NCBI GenBank assembly: GCA_026018925.1
Contig: JAKSZU010000018.1
Coordinates: 1,922,001 to 1,986,000 of the forward strand
Length of the DNA: 64,000 nucleotides
Direction: 5' to 3'
Origin: Tupaia tana
Taxonomy: Eukaryota > Chordata > Mammalia > Scandentia > Tupaiidae
Of this stretch, positions 12,091 through 24,512 are shown piece by piece. The notes under the pieces are model-generated. The model did no database searches. It saw nothing but the letters and a program-made list of their open reading frames with translations, and was not told the DNA's origin. Both the position numbers and the translations under genes were made by a program. Each line of letters starts with the position of its first letter. Position 1 is the stretch's first letter.

Positions 12091-13314
12091 CACTCGGCCC
12101 ACCAGGACGGGCTGCCACCCCCAGGACGCACAGAGGCTGGGCCACGCAGGGCATTCGAGCACATGGGGGCCTCGGGTCAGCAGGGGCTGTGTGGGGCAGG
12201 CAGCTGTGCTTCAGGCTGGGCACCCCCGCAGGACATGCAGTTCGCAGGGACACCACTTCGAGGAAGAAGGGAGGCAGGTCCTTACCCGCTCACCAGGCTC
12301 CCTCACACACGCGGCATGCCAGCCGCCCCAGCCCGCAGCGTGCTGCCCTGGTGGTGCCACCTGCTGGACGGTGGGGGAAGCACAGCAGGTGCAAAGGTTC
12401 TGAACCGGCTCAGGCCTGGCCGGTGTCCCGCTGGACTCCCTCCAAGGTGACTCCTGGGCAACGGAGGCCGGGGCCCTCCCGCCTGTCCCCACCCTGTAGC
12501 TTGACTCTGGTGGCAGAAGTGGCCCCGTGACGGGAAGGCTCCCCTGCACACACAAGAATTTGCCACTGTCACACTCCCATGCACACACGTTGGCACAGTC
12601 ACACTACGTACTCACACACTCACGAACAGACTCGCACGTTGTCCCACACTCGCTTACACCCAGCGCACTCACAGAAACACACCCTTTCACGCTCACACAG
12701 GCGCACTCATACACAACAGCACCGCACGTTCCCTCGCGTTGCACTCACATCCAGCCACACACGACACTCCCACGTTCATTCTCACACACTCACTGTCTCA
12801 CATGTGCTCACGCACCATGCCACCTCACACACACCTGCGTCCTGCCCTCAGGCGTGCGTGGCTCGTAGGAGGAGGGTGAGAACTCACGAAGCCCAGCGCA
12901 TTCCAGCCACCTCGCCCGGGTCCTTCGAACTCCATGCAGCTGCACTCTTCACTCCGTGCACGCGTGTGCGTGTGCGTGTGCAGCCGGGCGTCCTCAGGCT
13001 CCTGGGCTGCATGTGCGTGACCTCCTCCCCGCCAGATGCTGCAGCCGCTGTCTCTCCACAGGGCAGGAGACACCTTCCCCGTCTGCCATCCCAGGGGGCA
13101 TGGAAGGCATCGTGTGCTCTGGCTTGCGGTGTCCCTGTGTACCGACATGCCCGCTTCCCCTTCTCTGACCCGCCTTGTCCTCCCCCACCCTTCACCTCTG
13201 CCTGCTGCTCAGACCTCCAGAAGGACCCAGAAGATGGTTACTCGCATTACAGAGAACTAGTCTGTGCTTGTGCTTTCACTTTATTTATGGGAACGTTTTC
13301 TGAACAAAAGTTTC
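12091..13314. other. Gene-free sequence with CA-rich tract
   Basis: Contains the CACTCACA tract; the flanks are unique. Confidence 0.5.
12580..12835 (+). repeat. CACTCACA-rich low-complexity tract
   Basis: Imperfect CACTCAC/CACACTC repeats over about 250 bp. Open frames through it read His/Thr/Ser repeats and are not genes. Confidence 0.8.
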
Positions 13315-13548
13315 AAAAATTATTTTTTAAATACAGAGGGAATGTGCACCTGCCAGAGAGGCAGAGAAACAGAGGGAGAAAGCACCCCCAAGGGGCACGG
13401 CCACACCGCAACCCTTCACTTCTGCACCCTGTTGGATTTGGGTCACACGCATGTGCCAGGCATGTTTTCAAGCAGGGCTGGGATTTGAACTGTGCAGTCG
13501 GCCACATGCAATCCAGCTACCCTAACTACTACGCACAGACTGGCCCAG
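13315..13548 (-). mobile_element. Old SINE long form
   Basis: Reverse copy with GAATGTGCACCTGCCAGAGA, GGCACGGCCACACCGCAAC and TGGGATTTGAACTGTGCAG in family order. Confidence 0.7.
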
Positions 13549-13549
13549 G

Positions 13550-13745
13550 TTGTCAGTTAGGGAGGGAGAGAGACACACACCTTCGTCATGGTCTCACCCA
13601 CAATCCCCCAGCCCCAGCCTTCCCAGCCAGCCAGGGCGGGTGCACGTGCCCTGCGTGTGCAGGTTACGGGAACGGAACCCACACCTTCTACGCAGACCCA
13701 GCGTCACTTGAGCAGTGCCTAACCATTGCATCACAAGCCAGCTCA
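13550..13745 (-). mobile_element. Possible old SINE
   Basis: Abuts the previous copy. A GAGAG run, GTCTCACCCACAATCCCC, GGAACGGAACCCACACC and CCTAACCATTGCATCAC resemble a degraded reverse SINE, or a related older family. Confidence 0.35.
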
Positions 13746-15289
13746 GATGTTCTGAAGTCTTGACGTCAAAGCTATTGCTATTTTCTCCAGTTTGTGCTTT
13801 GGGGAACTTGCTAAAGAAATCCCCCCCTACTCAAAGCCTGAAAGATAGTATGGGATTCTTCCCAGAAGTTGTGTGCTTTCTGCTCTTTGCAGTGAGGCCT
13901 CTTCGCTGGGTGGCTCCCCACCCCCAGCGCCCCCACCACAGACAACCGTGCCATGCGTTCCCCTCCCAGCACCTCCTCCCCTTAGCCCAGCCCAGCCCAA
14001 CCACAGTCAGCAGTGACATGCAGGAGGCAGAGCCACCCATGGGAAGGCACCCGGTTTCGAGGCAGAGTCCCCCAGAGCGCGGGAGCACATGGGAGGCGGA
14101 GTCCTGGTTTGAGCCAGCTCTGTCACTTGCCTGCTGAGTGACATTAAGCACTTTTCTTAGCGTCCATCAGGGCCCAACACAGACACCACACACCACAGAG
14201 ACACACGCTCTGGACACCTGCTGGTGCCTGCGACACGCCCGCTCCAGGCGGGTCACCGCGTCGCCATTCTCTTCGTCCACACTACCCTGCCCCGTTCTGC
14301 CCGGGGCTCATCGGCGTACAGCAAGATGGCCGTGCTGGCCTCTGGCCCCTGGCTGCCGTGCGCCCAGCAGGAGATCGCCCGAAGGCAGGGACGTCAGCCG
14401 TCTGTTTCCACCCCCTCTCAGGGCTGCTCCCATCAAGCTGTGCCCTCCCCAGCGGTGCCACTGTATGTACCTGCTTCCAGTGCCACCAGCTCGTCCCCAG
14501 GCCCAGTAGTGGTGGCAGCTCACAGCCATCCCTTGGGTCACTGTGCCTCCCGGGGCCTGGGAACCCTCCACAGTTGCTCTGAGGTGAGCCTGCCCTGTTT
14601 GCTGGCTCATGGGCCAAGGGCCGCCTGCTCCTCCAGAGGTCCCCGGCCCTGTCAGCTGAGGCATCAGTACCCGGGGAAGTCGGGACGGCTGATTAGCTTT
14701 GGGGACAGCTCCTCCCAGGGGCTCAGCCGTGCCACCAGCTGGGACCCTGTTCTCAAGGTGGCGTGTCAGCACTGGATGGTGCTCGTCACGTCAGCACCTA
14801 GGAGACGGCAACACGGGCAGCCCGGCTCCTCCCAGACTCCGGCCGAAGCAGCGAGTGGAAGGAGGACGGGTCGAGGGCGGGCATGCCCAGGGCTGCTTGC
14901 CCAAGTCGCCTAGCACCTCTCCGAAGTTGCCGTGCCCACCCGACTGCCGGAAACTTGAAGCCCACTGTGGACGCAGGACAGCCCGCAAGCACGCAGTAGC
15001 GGGAAGGTGGTGTGCTCTGATGTCCACTGGGCTGTGCCCACCTTCCAGCTGGGCAGCTCAGCGGGTGCCTTGGCCGTGGAGGGCCAGGCTTCTGGGCCAC
15101 CACACGCGGGTAACCATTCCGCCCGTGTGGAGTTTGCCAAGAGGCCCACGGGAGAGGCGGGCATGGGGCAGCACACGGCGGTGAGCCTTCATCCTGGCGA
15201 GCTTCGGCAGCCCAGCTGGGCGTGTTCTTACGGTTAACACAGAGCACGGAGACGAGCAGCGTCCACACGGAACACGGGTCTGCGTCCAT
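13746..15289. other. Gene-free sequence
   Basis: Only the MIR at 14085 is recognised. Confidence 0.5.
14085..14172 (+). mobile_element. MIR SINE remnant
   Basis: Sense-orientation MIR: GGAGTCCTGGTTTGAGCCAG, CTCTGTCACTTGCCTGCTGA and GTGACATTAAGCACTTTTCT parallel the B-box and CTCTGCCACTTACTAGCTG core. Confidence 0.6.
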
Positions 15290-15430
15290 GCTGACACCAG
15301 GGACTGCTGGCCTCTATTGCTTGGCTGTGTGGAGGAGGACAGAGGGACCAGAGAAGGCGAGGCGGCCTGCCCAGGGTCACGAGGCACTGACAGAACTGGG
15401 CTGGAACACAGGCCTTCTGAGCTGTCGGCA
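15290..15430 (-). mobile_element. MIR SINE remnant
   Basis: Reversed MIR core: GAGGACAGAGGGACCAGAGA, then GCCTGCCCAGGGTCACGAG and GAACTGGGCTGGAACACAGG. Confidence 0.65.
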
Positions 15431-15831
15431 CAATATGGGCGGGTCCCCTCCCCTCGAAGGCAAGCAGGATGGGGCTTCCGCCTTGCCGACAGGGACGCGG
15501 GCTGAGCGGCTGTCTCCCGCATGAGACACTCAGCAGCTGCAGTGAGGGAGCTGTCGAGAAACGCCTTTGCAGAGGGCCACGGGGCAGAACACCGGGAGGA
15601 CCCGGCGACTGCCAGAGTAAGACCAGGCCCTCGGTCACTCAACCCCAGGAAGCGACTTCTGCGGCAGCCTCGGTGAGCTCAGGCACGAACGCCCAGTCAG
15701 GCCTGCCAGTGAGGACGCAGCCGGCCAGCACCTTGACGGCAACCCCATGAGACTTGAGTGGCCGTCCCAGACGGGCGCGCCTGCTGACCTGGCCCATGGA
15801 CTATGCGACAGTACATGTGTGTTTTCTTTGT

Positions 15832-16081
15832 GTTTTATAGAGATTTATGCTATAGGGGACGTGTGCTCGCTGGAGACACAGAGAGAGACAGAGACGGAAA
15901 GCGAGAAATCTTCCCCGGGGGGACGGCCATGCTGCAATCTTGTCTCCATTCTCCTCTCGGGGTTTTGGGCATGCACGCACACGCAGCTGGTATGAGTTTT
16001 AAGCCACCAGGTCCAGGACTTGAACCATGGTCAGCTATGTGGGAGTCCAGCGACACGACCATTATGCCATCTGCTGGTCCC
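15832..16081 (-). mobile_element. SINE long form
   Basis: Complete reverse copy from TTTATAGAGATTTATGC to CCATCTGCTGGTCCC. Confidence 0.88.
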
Positions 16082-19000
16082 TGCCGTGTTGTTTTAGAAC
16101 ACAGTTTGCAGTGACAGGGTGCAGCCCGGAACACGTGCGCTCCGACCCGAGGAGAGCTCAGACCAGAGGAGACGTCTGCCGGCCCCACAGCTGCGAATGC
16201 CGTCCTGCATCGCTCTACACGCCGGCCCCCCATGCACCTGCACAGTGCTGGCCGCATTGGCGCCGGTGCCAGGCTCTGCCCGGCTTCTAGCCAGGCACCG
16301 GCACCTGCCGTGAGGACCCCACGCGCGGTGGACGAGCCGCGGGGCGCGGAGCAGCTGTGCCACACGCCCCTGCTGGGCCAGGCTCCCCACCCCACGCGGG
16401 CTGCGGTGGGGGCGAGCCAGCCTGGCCGGGACGAGGCGGGGAACAGCACGGTGCCCAGCTCTCCCCGCCCACCGTCAGGACGAGGAACCTGCACCCCTCC
16501 TGCTGCTGGCACCTGGGGTTACCCTTGGGGAGCAGGGACTGTGTGCCCGGGTCACCCTTGCTCTGGGGAGCAGCCAGTGTCCAGTGGCTGCCCCAGGTGG
16601 GTTTTGAAGGCCAGGATGCAGTCCTGCTTGGGCGATGGCCACGGGCCGCCCCAGCCAGCATCTGGACAGCCTCTCCTGCCGCCTCCTCCTGCAGCCTCGT
16701 GCTAGCTCTTCTGGGAGCACCCCAGACCTTTCCGAGAGCAGTCCCCACCTCAGGCTCCTGCCTGAGACTGCACTGCAGCCAGGGCCAGGGCTGGCCGACG
16801 GAGGAAGAGCGGGAGAAGGCGCCAGGCCCCCCGAAACTTCAGCCGGGGAGGAGGGTGGGGGAGCCGCGTCCACCCCCAAAGTCTGTCTCCTGGTACCAAG
16901 GTTGGAGCTCTGAACTGACACCCGCTTCGTAGCCCGAGGTGGCCAGGCTGGACCGCGCCCTCACCGTGAGGTGCCTTTCCAGCTTGGCCTGCAGACGTGG
17001 GAGAGGGCCTTTGCCTAACTCTCATGCAGACTCCTCCCAGACTGCCCCACCCGGCCTGGAGCCCCGAGGGAGGAGCCGGTGAGGCCCTCCTGCCCACGGG
17101 AAGGCCAGCACGGACATGGGGGTGCAGAGGAAGTCGTCTCGGTGTGAACAGGCAGCCAGCAAAAGGCAGGGCTCCTCATGGGGACCCTCGCGCACCTGGG
17201 CTGGGAAGTGTGCCGGCACGGGCCCACCGCTCCTGCCGGAGAGTGCACCCCCTCCACGGGGCAGCACTGTGCGGGGGGCCCTGAGGGGAGGCGGCTGTGC
17301 CAGGAGCCTCAGTGACGGCATTCCCACGGGACTTCTGGGCTCCGTCTGGGACCTCACAGCCGCCATCGTCGGAGACGGCGTGAGGCCCGCACATCCACAC
17401 GCCGTGCTGAACACGTGTTGGGGACCTTGCTGAGGACAGGTGACGCCGGGCTGCCAGGACTCTGGCGAGGCGAGGACGCAGAACGGCCACTTGGTGCTGG
17501 CGGGCCCCTGGGCTCCCCGCTCAGGAGGGACCGGGCCCTTCCTGGGCTCCGGCACCACATGGGCCTCACTCTGTGAGCACGTGACAGCTGGTGACCGACA
17601 CTGAGCCGGGGCTGTTGGGAGCGCCTTTGCCCGGAGCCCCTGGCTCCTTGTCGGAGCTGTAAGGGAGTCCATGGGGAAGGTGTGGCGACTGCTCGGGCCC
17701 CAGTCTGGCCACCGCCGCCTGGAAGGGGAGACGCCTGTGACGCGCTCTCTCAGGAGCCCTTAACTGAGGACAGGTGGGCCGAGGGCAGCCCTGGGAACCC
17801 GACGTCCCCGGACACGGCTTGCACCCTGCGGCCCCGTCCCCCATGGGGTCAGACACACCTCGCTTCCCAGTGCCCCGCAGGGTCGACGAGGCTCACTGGA
17901 GCCCCACGCCGGGTCTGCCTGCGCGGCCGGGTGGCTCCCCGCCCTCCCCGTGCCCCCCAGAGCCCTCTCTAGGACCACTGCGACACATGTCGTGTGGGGC
18001 CTGGACGGGGCTGGAGAAAGAAAGAAGACCCGGTACGTGCGGGCGCTCGGCGGCAGGAGCGGAGCGCTCTGCAGCTGGGGAAGAAGGCGCCGCCGACCTG
18101 GGGAGACCTTAGAGGGTGGCGCTCGGCGCGCAGGGAGGAGCGAGTCTGAAAGCGGGGCAGACACGGACGCGGGCTGCATTTGCTGGCCTCTCCTTGAAGA
18201 CAGCCGGAGGACAACCAGAAACCGGTGAGACGGACTCAGGGTGCCAGGTGGGCGGAGCGTCCCCAGCCCGTGTGCCGACGACTGAGTCCTGGGAGTTCGC
18301 GCCCACCCAAAGACAGAGCGCAGAGGGCCCGCACGCTGCCCCCGGCTGGGAGTCTGCTCTGACGGGGGGCAGGGGCCAGAGGAGGAAACCTGGCTGATCT
18401 CATCGAGGGGCTTCAACAAAACCGAGCAACTGGCTGGCCAGGGGCTCAGTCCCTGCGGCACTGCTGCCCTGGACACGGCCGGCCTGCTGGAAGCACGATG
18501 GAAGCCCGTCCGCTCCCCGGGGCCTCCGAAGGCCACCATGCGTCCAGGGCTCCAGGGCGGAAATCGACCGCCTGGCTGGCCTCCACAGGCCCCTTGAGTC
18601 CGCTGCACGTCACATCCCGTTGCCATGGCGATGGCAGGCACAATGGTGTCTGTGGAGTTCAGGCCTATAAATAATTTCTAGATCAATCGGGGTGAGGTGG
18701 ACTCCATGGGCGGTCCAGCGGGGTGGGCCTGCCCCTGCACGGCAGCCCGCCCGAGGAGCAAGGGCGCCCCCTCGAGCCTGCGAAGCTCTGACCTGCTGGC
18801 GGGCAGCTTCCCTTCCTGGGGGTGCGCCTGGGACGGTCCATGCCGTCGGAACCCGAGGAGGCGGGGCCCAAGCTGCACTGGTGGGTGGGGCCGAGGAGGG
18901 CTGAGAGCAGAGCGAGGCTAACAGGGTTCAGCCCCACCCAGCCACCCCCTCTCACGGGGCGAGCTCTGGCATCAGGGCGCCCATCTCTCTGGCCTCCTCG

Positions 19001-19649
19001 GCACGGGCAGCTGTCTCTGGCCACGGGTCAGGGCTGCCCGTTTTCCTTCCCTCCTTCTTTTTCCTTTTTCTAGCAGTGTTTCCAGGAAGAGGGTTCACAC
19101 CCCACAAAGCAGGGGCTGAGGAGGTAGGCGGCTGTGGGCAAGTCACGTGGAGGTCATGTGGATTCCAGGCATGTCCTGGCTCCAAGGATCGAGATTCTCC
19201 TGGGGGTGCCGGGAGGGATCCAGCACGTGGCCCGGTGGCTGGTGCTAGGGGCAGGTGGGCAGGGCAGCCTCTTTGGAAAGCAGTTTAAGGACAGCTCTAG
19301 TACGGGCAGTGGCGACTCCGGACTCTGGCAGGTGGTCTGGTGCAGTGTGCAAGGGCACAGGCCGGCCCCACGCTGTTGCTTATGACAGAGCAGCCCCGGC
19401 GCCAGTCGGGTGGCGCGGACGAGCACCGTAAACCAAGAACCACTGCGCGCCAGGCCGAAGGAGTGCGGGCCTGCCACGGGGACGTGGAGCAGCCTCCACA
19501 GAAAGGAAGGGAGCACACAGGCGCCGCGTGCGGCCGCCGCCCCGTGAGAGGAACCAAGTAGTGTCTCACCCACACGTGCACCTGTGTGTGTACACACGCG
19601 TGTACAGGTGCCTCTGCCACGTCACAGGCACACACAAGAAATGGGCAGC
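16082..19649. other. Gene-free GC-rich sequence
   Basis: The longest repeat-poor stretch of the upstream half. CpG is locally raised around 18000-18150 but not island-like. No exon recognised. Confidence 0.5.
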
Positions 19650-19815
19650 AGGGCTGGCAGGTGGCGTGTGGTTAGGGTGTGGGACTCCCACGTGGCTGAC
19701 TGTGGTTCGAGTCCTGGACCTGGTGGCTTGCTTTCTCACTTTCTCTTTCTCTCTCTCTCTCTCTTGTCAAAGTAAAAATAATAACAACAAATACAATTAA
19801 ATAAATAAAATTAAC
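19650..19815 (+). mobile_element. SINE short form
   Basis: Has the tRNA head and B-box GGTTCGAGTCC. After GGTGGCTT it switches to a different body: TTCTCACTTTCTC, a CT run, TTGTCAAAGT and an A/T-rich AAATAAAT-type tail. Confidence 0.85.
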
Positions 19816-19879
19816 AGGAGGCCTGGCTCACTTCTGCACGGGGTTTGGTGCCCTAAGTTTCGAGGTGGAAAGAGATTCA

Positions 19880-20133
19880 TTTCGTTTGTTTGTTTTTAGG
19901 TTTTGCCACAAAGCCTATGTGCTCCCCAGAGAGAGGCAGAGGAAAGGAACGTGAGAAATCATCCCCCGTGGGGACACCCACGCTGCAATCCCTTCTGCTC
20001 CGTTTCCTCTTGGGATTTTGGCACGCGTGCACACACACCCATTGTGACCCTCAAGCAGCCAGGTCCGGGACTCAAACCATGGTCGGCCATGTGGGAGTCC
20101 AGCACTTTACCCACCATGCCACCTCCTGGATCT
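19880..20133 (-). mobile_element. SINE long form
   Basis: Complete reverse copy ending CCATGCCACCTCCTGGAT. Confidence 0.85.
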
Positions 20134-20159
20134 AAGAGACTCATTTTTTATAAGAAGGA

Positions 20160-20472
20160 ATTATTGGATCAGGACCACCGAAGACCCTCTGCTCAGACTT
20201 CGCCAGACGTCACCCTCCTCCCCCCACCCAGACCTAACCAAGGGGCTACAGAATACAAGGAAACTCGTGGAAATGCCACATAAAGAATTTAACACTCACA
20301 GTGACAAAGCTAACAGAGGTGCAAGCTTCCAGAAGGTGCAGGACAAGAGACGAGTTCCAGGAGGTGAGGAGCTTCCTGCACGGTCTGAAAGAGGAGATGC
20401 ACATTATAAAAAAGAATCAGATGGAACTGTTAGAGATGAAGGCTGTAATACAGGAAATCAAAACCTCCCTTG
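20160..20472 (+). mobile_element. L1 ORF1 remnant, left part
   Basis: The translation near 20340-20470 includes FLHGLKEEMHIIKKNQ and ELLEMKAVIQEIK, typical of the coiled-coil part of mammalian L1 ORF1p. The frame is broken upstream, and a SINE interrupts it at 20473. It is a dead, truncated copy. Confidence 0.75.
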
Positions 20473-20747
20473 GGAACCAGCAGTTAGCGTAATGGCTATG
20501 TTGCTGGACTCTCACGTAGTCGACCGCGGTTCGCGTCCCGGACCCGGTGGCTTAAAACTCACGCCGGGCGCGTGTGCGTGTGTGCCCAAGATCCCGAGAG
20601 GAGAATGGAAGAGAAGGGATTGCGGCGTGACCATCCCCCCTGGGGGGTGATTTCTCGCTTTCTGTCTCTATATCTCTCTCTGTCTGTCTGGCGAGCACAC
20701 GTGCTCTATAGCGAAAACCTCTCCAAAAAAAACCCCAAAAAACAAAG
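20473..20747 (+). mobile_element. SINE long form nested in L1 ORF1
   Basis: Full-length copy with B-box GGTTCGCGTCC. The perfect 11-bp duplication AACCTCCCTTG lies at 20462-20472 and 20748-20758, inside the L1 remnant, so the SINE is younger than that L1. Confidence 0.92.
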
Positions 20748-21000
20748 AACCTCCCTTGAAAATATCCAAAGCAGATTAGATCATGCAGAAGACCCGAAAC
20801 TTTCTCAGATAAAGAAAACCTGAAAGAATTTATCAACACCAGACTAGCTCTTCAAGAAGTGCTGAAGGGAGTGCTATGCCAGGAAAACTAACGGCAGACA
20901 GAAATAGAACAAGAAATGACCAAGAAAAAGGCCAGCTTCGCGGTGGGGACAAACTCAGAGACAGCAACAGCGATGTCGGATGTGGGCTCCAGGACTCCAC
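20748..21000 (+). mobile_element. L1 ORF1 remnant, right part
   Basis: It resumes after the nested SINE with coiled-coil-like sequence (IQSRLDHAED) and then a segment reading EFINTRLALQEVLKG, like the C-terminal end of L1 ORF1p. The middle of ORF1 is missing, so an internal deletion has occurred. The right edge is uncertain. Confidence 0.65.
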
Positions 21001-21782
21001 GGAGGGGCAGACCACAGCACACTGCAGGCTCAGTGGAGGAGAACCGCCCACCCGAGTCTGAGCTGGGGAACGAGAACCTTTTCACTCTAGACTGAGACGT
21101 CACTGATTTTCTGCGAGGCTTGTTTTACCACCTGCATGTGTTACCTTTTCATTAAGAATAGATGAGCGATTGCTTCTCAGCCTTCTGGCAAGGTCAGGTG
21201 GAAACAGAGCTGTGAGCTTAGACGAGAGGAAGGGAGGGAGCGAGGGAGGAAGAAGCAAGAAGACGGAGCCCTTGTCCAGGTGTGTGGCCAGGGGCCTAGG
21301 TCTCCCAGAGTCACCGCTGCCCTGCCCGTTAGGTGGGCCCGGGAGCGCCCGTCTCACTGAGCTGTTGCCAGATTCAACAACCACAGATGAGGAAACCCTG
21401 GCCCCTCTGCAGGCCCTGCCTCGAGAACACCTCTGGCTCCGCTGGCACTCGGGCAAAGCGAATGCCAAGCACGCAGCTCAGAGAGGGACTCCCGTTTATA
21501 CCCTGACAGCGGCCGGGCTGTCTTTCAGGGTGCCCCAGCAAAGCCTGATAAACACCCATCAGATATGGATTTCACAGGCCTCCCAGGAGAGCATTTCTCT
21601 CTGACCCAGAGCGACGCCGGGCGCAGAGTAACCCACAGGTTTGTCTGTCCCTGTTGCCTGGAGGGCTGGCACTGCCGAACCGTGGTTCCCAGGGGGTGTG
21701 TGAACCAGCACTCGGGGCCAGCTTTGTTCACTGCAGCCATCCCCGAGCCCACCTCCCCAGAAAACGGGAAAAGAAAGAAAGT
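21001..21782. other. Gene-free sequence
   Basis: Right flank of the L1 remnant; contains a GGAAGGGAGG-type purine patch near 21225. Nothing else recognised. Confidence 0.5.
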
Positions 21783-22015
21783 TAGGGCCACAGGGGGCAT
21801 GGTGGTTAAGGCGATGAAGTCCCCCATGGCCCACATGGTTCGAGTCCTGGGCCCGGAGCTTGAGAATCCCACCAGGAATCTGTGCATGAATGTCCAAAAT
21901 TCCCAGAGGAGAGTAAAGGCGAAGGGGTTGCAACGTGGCCATTTTCCTGGGGGTGCTGTCACTTGCCCTCTTTCTGTCTCTCGGGGGAGCACGTGCAACA
22001 CACGGCAAAACCTAA
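21783..22015 (+). mobile_element. SINE long form
   Basis: Sense copy: GGGGGCATGGTGGTTAAGG, B-box GGTTCGAGTCC and CAAAATTCCCAGAGGAGAG, ending GGCAAAACCTAAAA. Confidence 0.8.
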
Positions 22016-23187
22016 AAGAGAAGGACCGAAAAGACTTGGAAACTGTTTTTGGCACTTACGAGATGAATAGGGTCGGGCTGGAGATTCCGGCCTCTGCTGC
22101 GGCTGGTGAGGGTGATTTAAGCTCACCCCAGGGGCCGCACACACAGGCCCCAGAAACCACGCCAGATGCGGCTCCCTCCTCATACAAGTGCTGCTCTCGA
22201 AGGCACCCTTGCACCTCAAGCTTCCCAACGTTTTCGCATCCCGAGGAAAGAAGGTGGGTCATGGCTGTGAGGAGCCGTCTGGACGCCGGCTGGGTGACAC
22301 TGACCTTATTATTAGAAGCTGGGTCCTCAGCTGGAGTTTAGACTCAGAACGGTGGGAGTGACGTGCAGGGGCTGGCGGTCACGGGGAGTCCCCACAGCTG
22401 CAGCGACTCTTCTCCTAGAGACAGTCGTTGTGCCCCAGCAGCACAGAGCTGGCCTGGTGACTGAACGCAGGCCACGGCCGAGCCCAGCCTGGAGCCGCGG
22501 CCTGGGACCCAGAGGCAGCAGGGAGCTGTCGGGAGTCAGTCTCTCCCTTCAGCCTGTCTCGTCCTCTGCAGGGCTCGCACTGCATGTTTTCTGATGTGCA
22601 TAAAACAAGAACCACCTAGTGTAGACGTGTGCTCTACACGCCGGAGAGCCGCCTTCCGCTCTTGCCTCCCCTCTCCACTCTCACGCCCCGCCCATTTCAG
22701 TAACAGCAAGGGCAGTGGCCGCCTTCGACCTCGGCTAGTCGGCAGAGCGACTCCAAAGCAGTGCGCTGTATCGCTCCACTGTACAGAAGAGGGACAGGCC
22801 GTGAGAGGTTAATGCCCAGCAAGGTCACTGGCAGGAGAGCGGAGAGCGTGGCACCGCGCACCAGAGCCACCGGCCACGGCTGCAGACCTGCTGCACCCAG
22901 CCCCTCACCGAGATCCGTCTGAGCGTCTTCCATGCCTGGAGCGTGGAGTAGAAGGACAGGCAGGAGAGCCATGGCCCTTGTTAATGGCCACACGACTGAG
23001 AAGCACGGGCCGGGACAGTCACTGTCCTGTGCGCTTGCTTCAATGACAAATTTGGGGAGAAAGTGAAAGTGGCCATTTGCCCAGCGTAAACCAGGACTAG
23101 GCCCAGCTGTGAGCAACCACACAGGTGCTCCACCGGTTATCCGTCAAACAGCTCGATTTTCCACGTCTGAAGTCCAGACATAATGGG
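22016..23187. other. Gene-free sequence
   Basis: Unique sequence with one MIR fragment at 22770. Confidence 0.5.
22770..22850 (-). mobile_element. MIR SINE remnant
   Basis: Short reversed MIR core: CTGTACAGAAGAGGGACAGG, GTGAGAGGTTAATGCCCAGC and AAGGTCACTGGCAGG. Confidence 0.5.
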
Positions 23188-23433
23188 ACCAGCAGGTGGC
23201 ACAGTGGTTAAGGCACAGGAGCTCACATGGCCCTCTGAGCAGTTCGAGTCCTGGACCCGGAGTAAGAAACTCCAGAAACATGGGGGTGCATGGCCAAAAT
23301 CTGGAGAGGAAACGAGAAAGGGGCTGTAGCTTGCCCTTGCCCCAGCAATGGGGAGGGAGGTGCAGCTTCTCACTGTCCTTTCCCCTGCTCCAGAGAGCAC
23401 GTGTACTCTAGCAAAAAAAAGAAAAACTTTAAA
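23188..23433 (+). mobile_element. SINE long form
   Basis: Sense copy with head GACCAGCAGGTGGCACAGTG and an old body, ending CTCTAGCAAAAAAAAG. First of three head-to-tail copies. Confidence 0.85.
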
Positions 23434-23689
23434 CACTTGGCGTGATGGCTATGTTGCTGGACTCCTATGTAGTCGACCGCGGTTCAAGTCCCGGACCCGG
23501 TGGCTTAAACTCTCACCTGGCATGTGTGTGTGCATGTCCAAGATTCCAAGAGGAGGATGGAGGAGAAGGGATTGCAGCGTGGCCATCCCCCTGGGGGGTG
23601 ATTTCTCTCTTTCTGTCTCTCTGTGTCTCTGTCTTTCTGATGAGCGCACACACCCTATAGCAAAAACCTCTCCAAAAAAAAAAAAAGTA
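23434..23689 (+). mobile_element. SINE long form, 5'-truncated
   Basis: Sense copy lacking the first bases, beginning around TTGGCGTGATGGCTATG and ending in poly(A). Second of the run. Confidence 0.88.
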
Positions 23690-23698
23690 GAACTTTTG

Positions 23699-23955
23699 GG
23701 ATCAGCAGATGGTGTGATGGTTACCTCACTGGACTCCCACATAGTCAACTGCTGTTTGAGTCTCAGACCTGGCGGCTTGAAACTCATGCCAGGCACGTGG
23801 GCATATGGGCTCAAAATCCTGAGAGGAGAATGGAGAAGGGATTGTGGTGTGGCCATCCCCCCTGGGAAGGAGGGGTGGTGATTTCTCGCTTTCTGTCTCT
23901 GTCTCTCCAGTAAGAGCAATAGCAAAAATCTCTCTTTAAAAAGAAATAAAATAGA
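23699..23955 (+). mobile_element. SINE long form
   Basis: Sense copy GGATCAGCAGATGGTGTG to GCAATAGCAAAAATCTCTC. A small GGAGGGGT insertion lies at the hairpin. Third of the run. Confidence 0.88.
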
Positions 23956-24334
23956 GCTTTCAAGTAAAACTTAGAATTAAAAAAGAAAAAAGGCAGCAGT
24001 CTGGGGATCAGCAGCCCAAGCCCTGTGCAGGCCGGCGGCGATATCTGTGTTAATGGTGCTCCCCCAAAGTGTGGACACAGGCCTCCCGCCCAGGCGGCCC
24101 GCTGCCCTGGGAGCTGGCAGGAATCCACCTGGGGCATTTGGGTCACGTGCCCACCCTAGGCCAATCACAGTGCTGCAGGTGGCACATTGTGGTGGCCCGG
24201 GCAGAGTCCTGGCTCCCTCTAGTGGCAAGAAGATAGCTGTTGTGGAGCGGGGCGGGGGCAGGGGGTGGCAGAGGACTCTGGCAGGCCACTCCCAGGGTGC
24301 ACGGCACCTCCAATGTGCATGCTTTCACAACAGC
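23956..24334. other. Gene-free sequence
   Basis: Unique spacer between SINEs; nothing recognised. Confidence 0.5.
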
Positions 24335-24508
24335 ATTTTTTATTTAGAATTATTTATTTATTTAACTCCATTTGTTGTTATTATTTTTTAATTTGACCAG
24401 AGAGAGAGAAAGGGAGAGTGAGAGAGTAAGCTGCCAGGTCCGGGACTCAAACTGCAGTCAGCCATATAGGAACTCAGCGCCCTTAGCCACCACACCACCT
24501 GCCAGTCC
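24335..24508 (-). mobile_element. SINE short form
   Basis: Reverse short form: ATTTATTTATTTAACT, AATTTGACCAGAGAGAGAG, and head CACCACCTGCCAGTCCC. Confidence 0.85.
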
Positions 24509-24512
24509 CACA

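Noticed and set aside
12579-13763. 394-codon + frame rich in His/Thr/Ser
   Set aside because: Its first third is a CACTCACA low-complexity tract and the rest runs through antisense SINE sequence.
18000-18150. Second CpG island
   Set aside because: CpG is only locally raised and short, with no promoter motifs that stand out.
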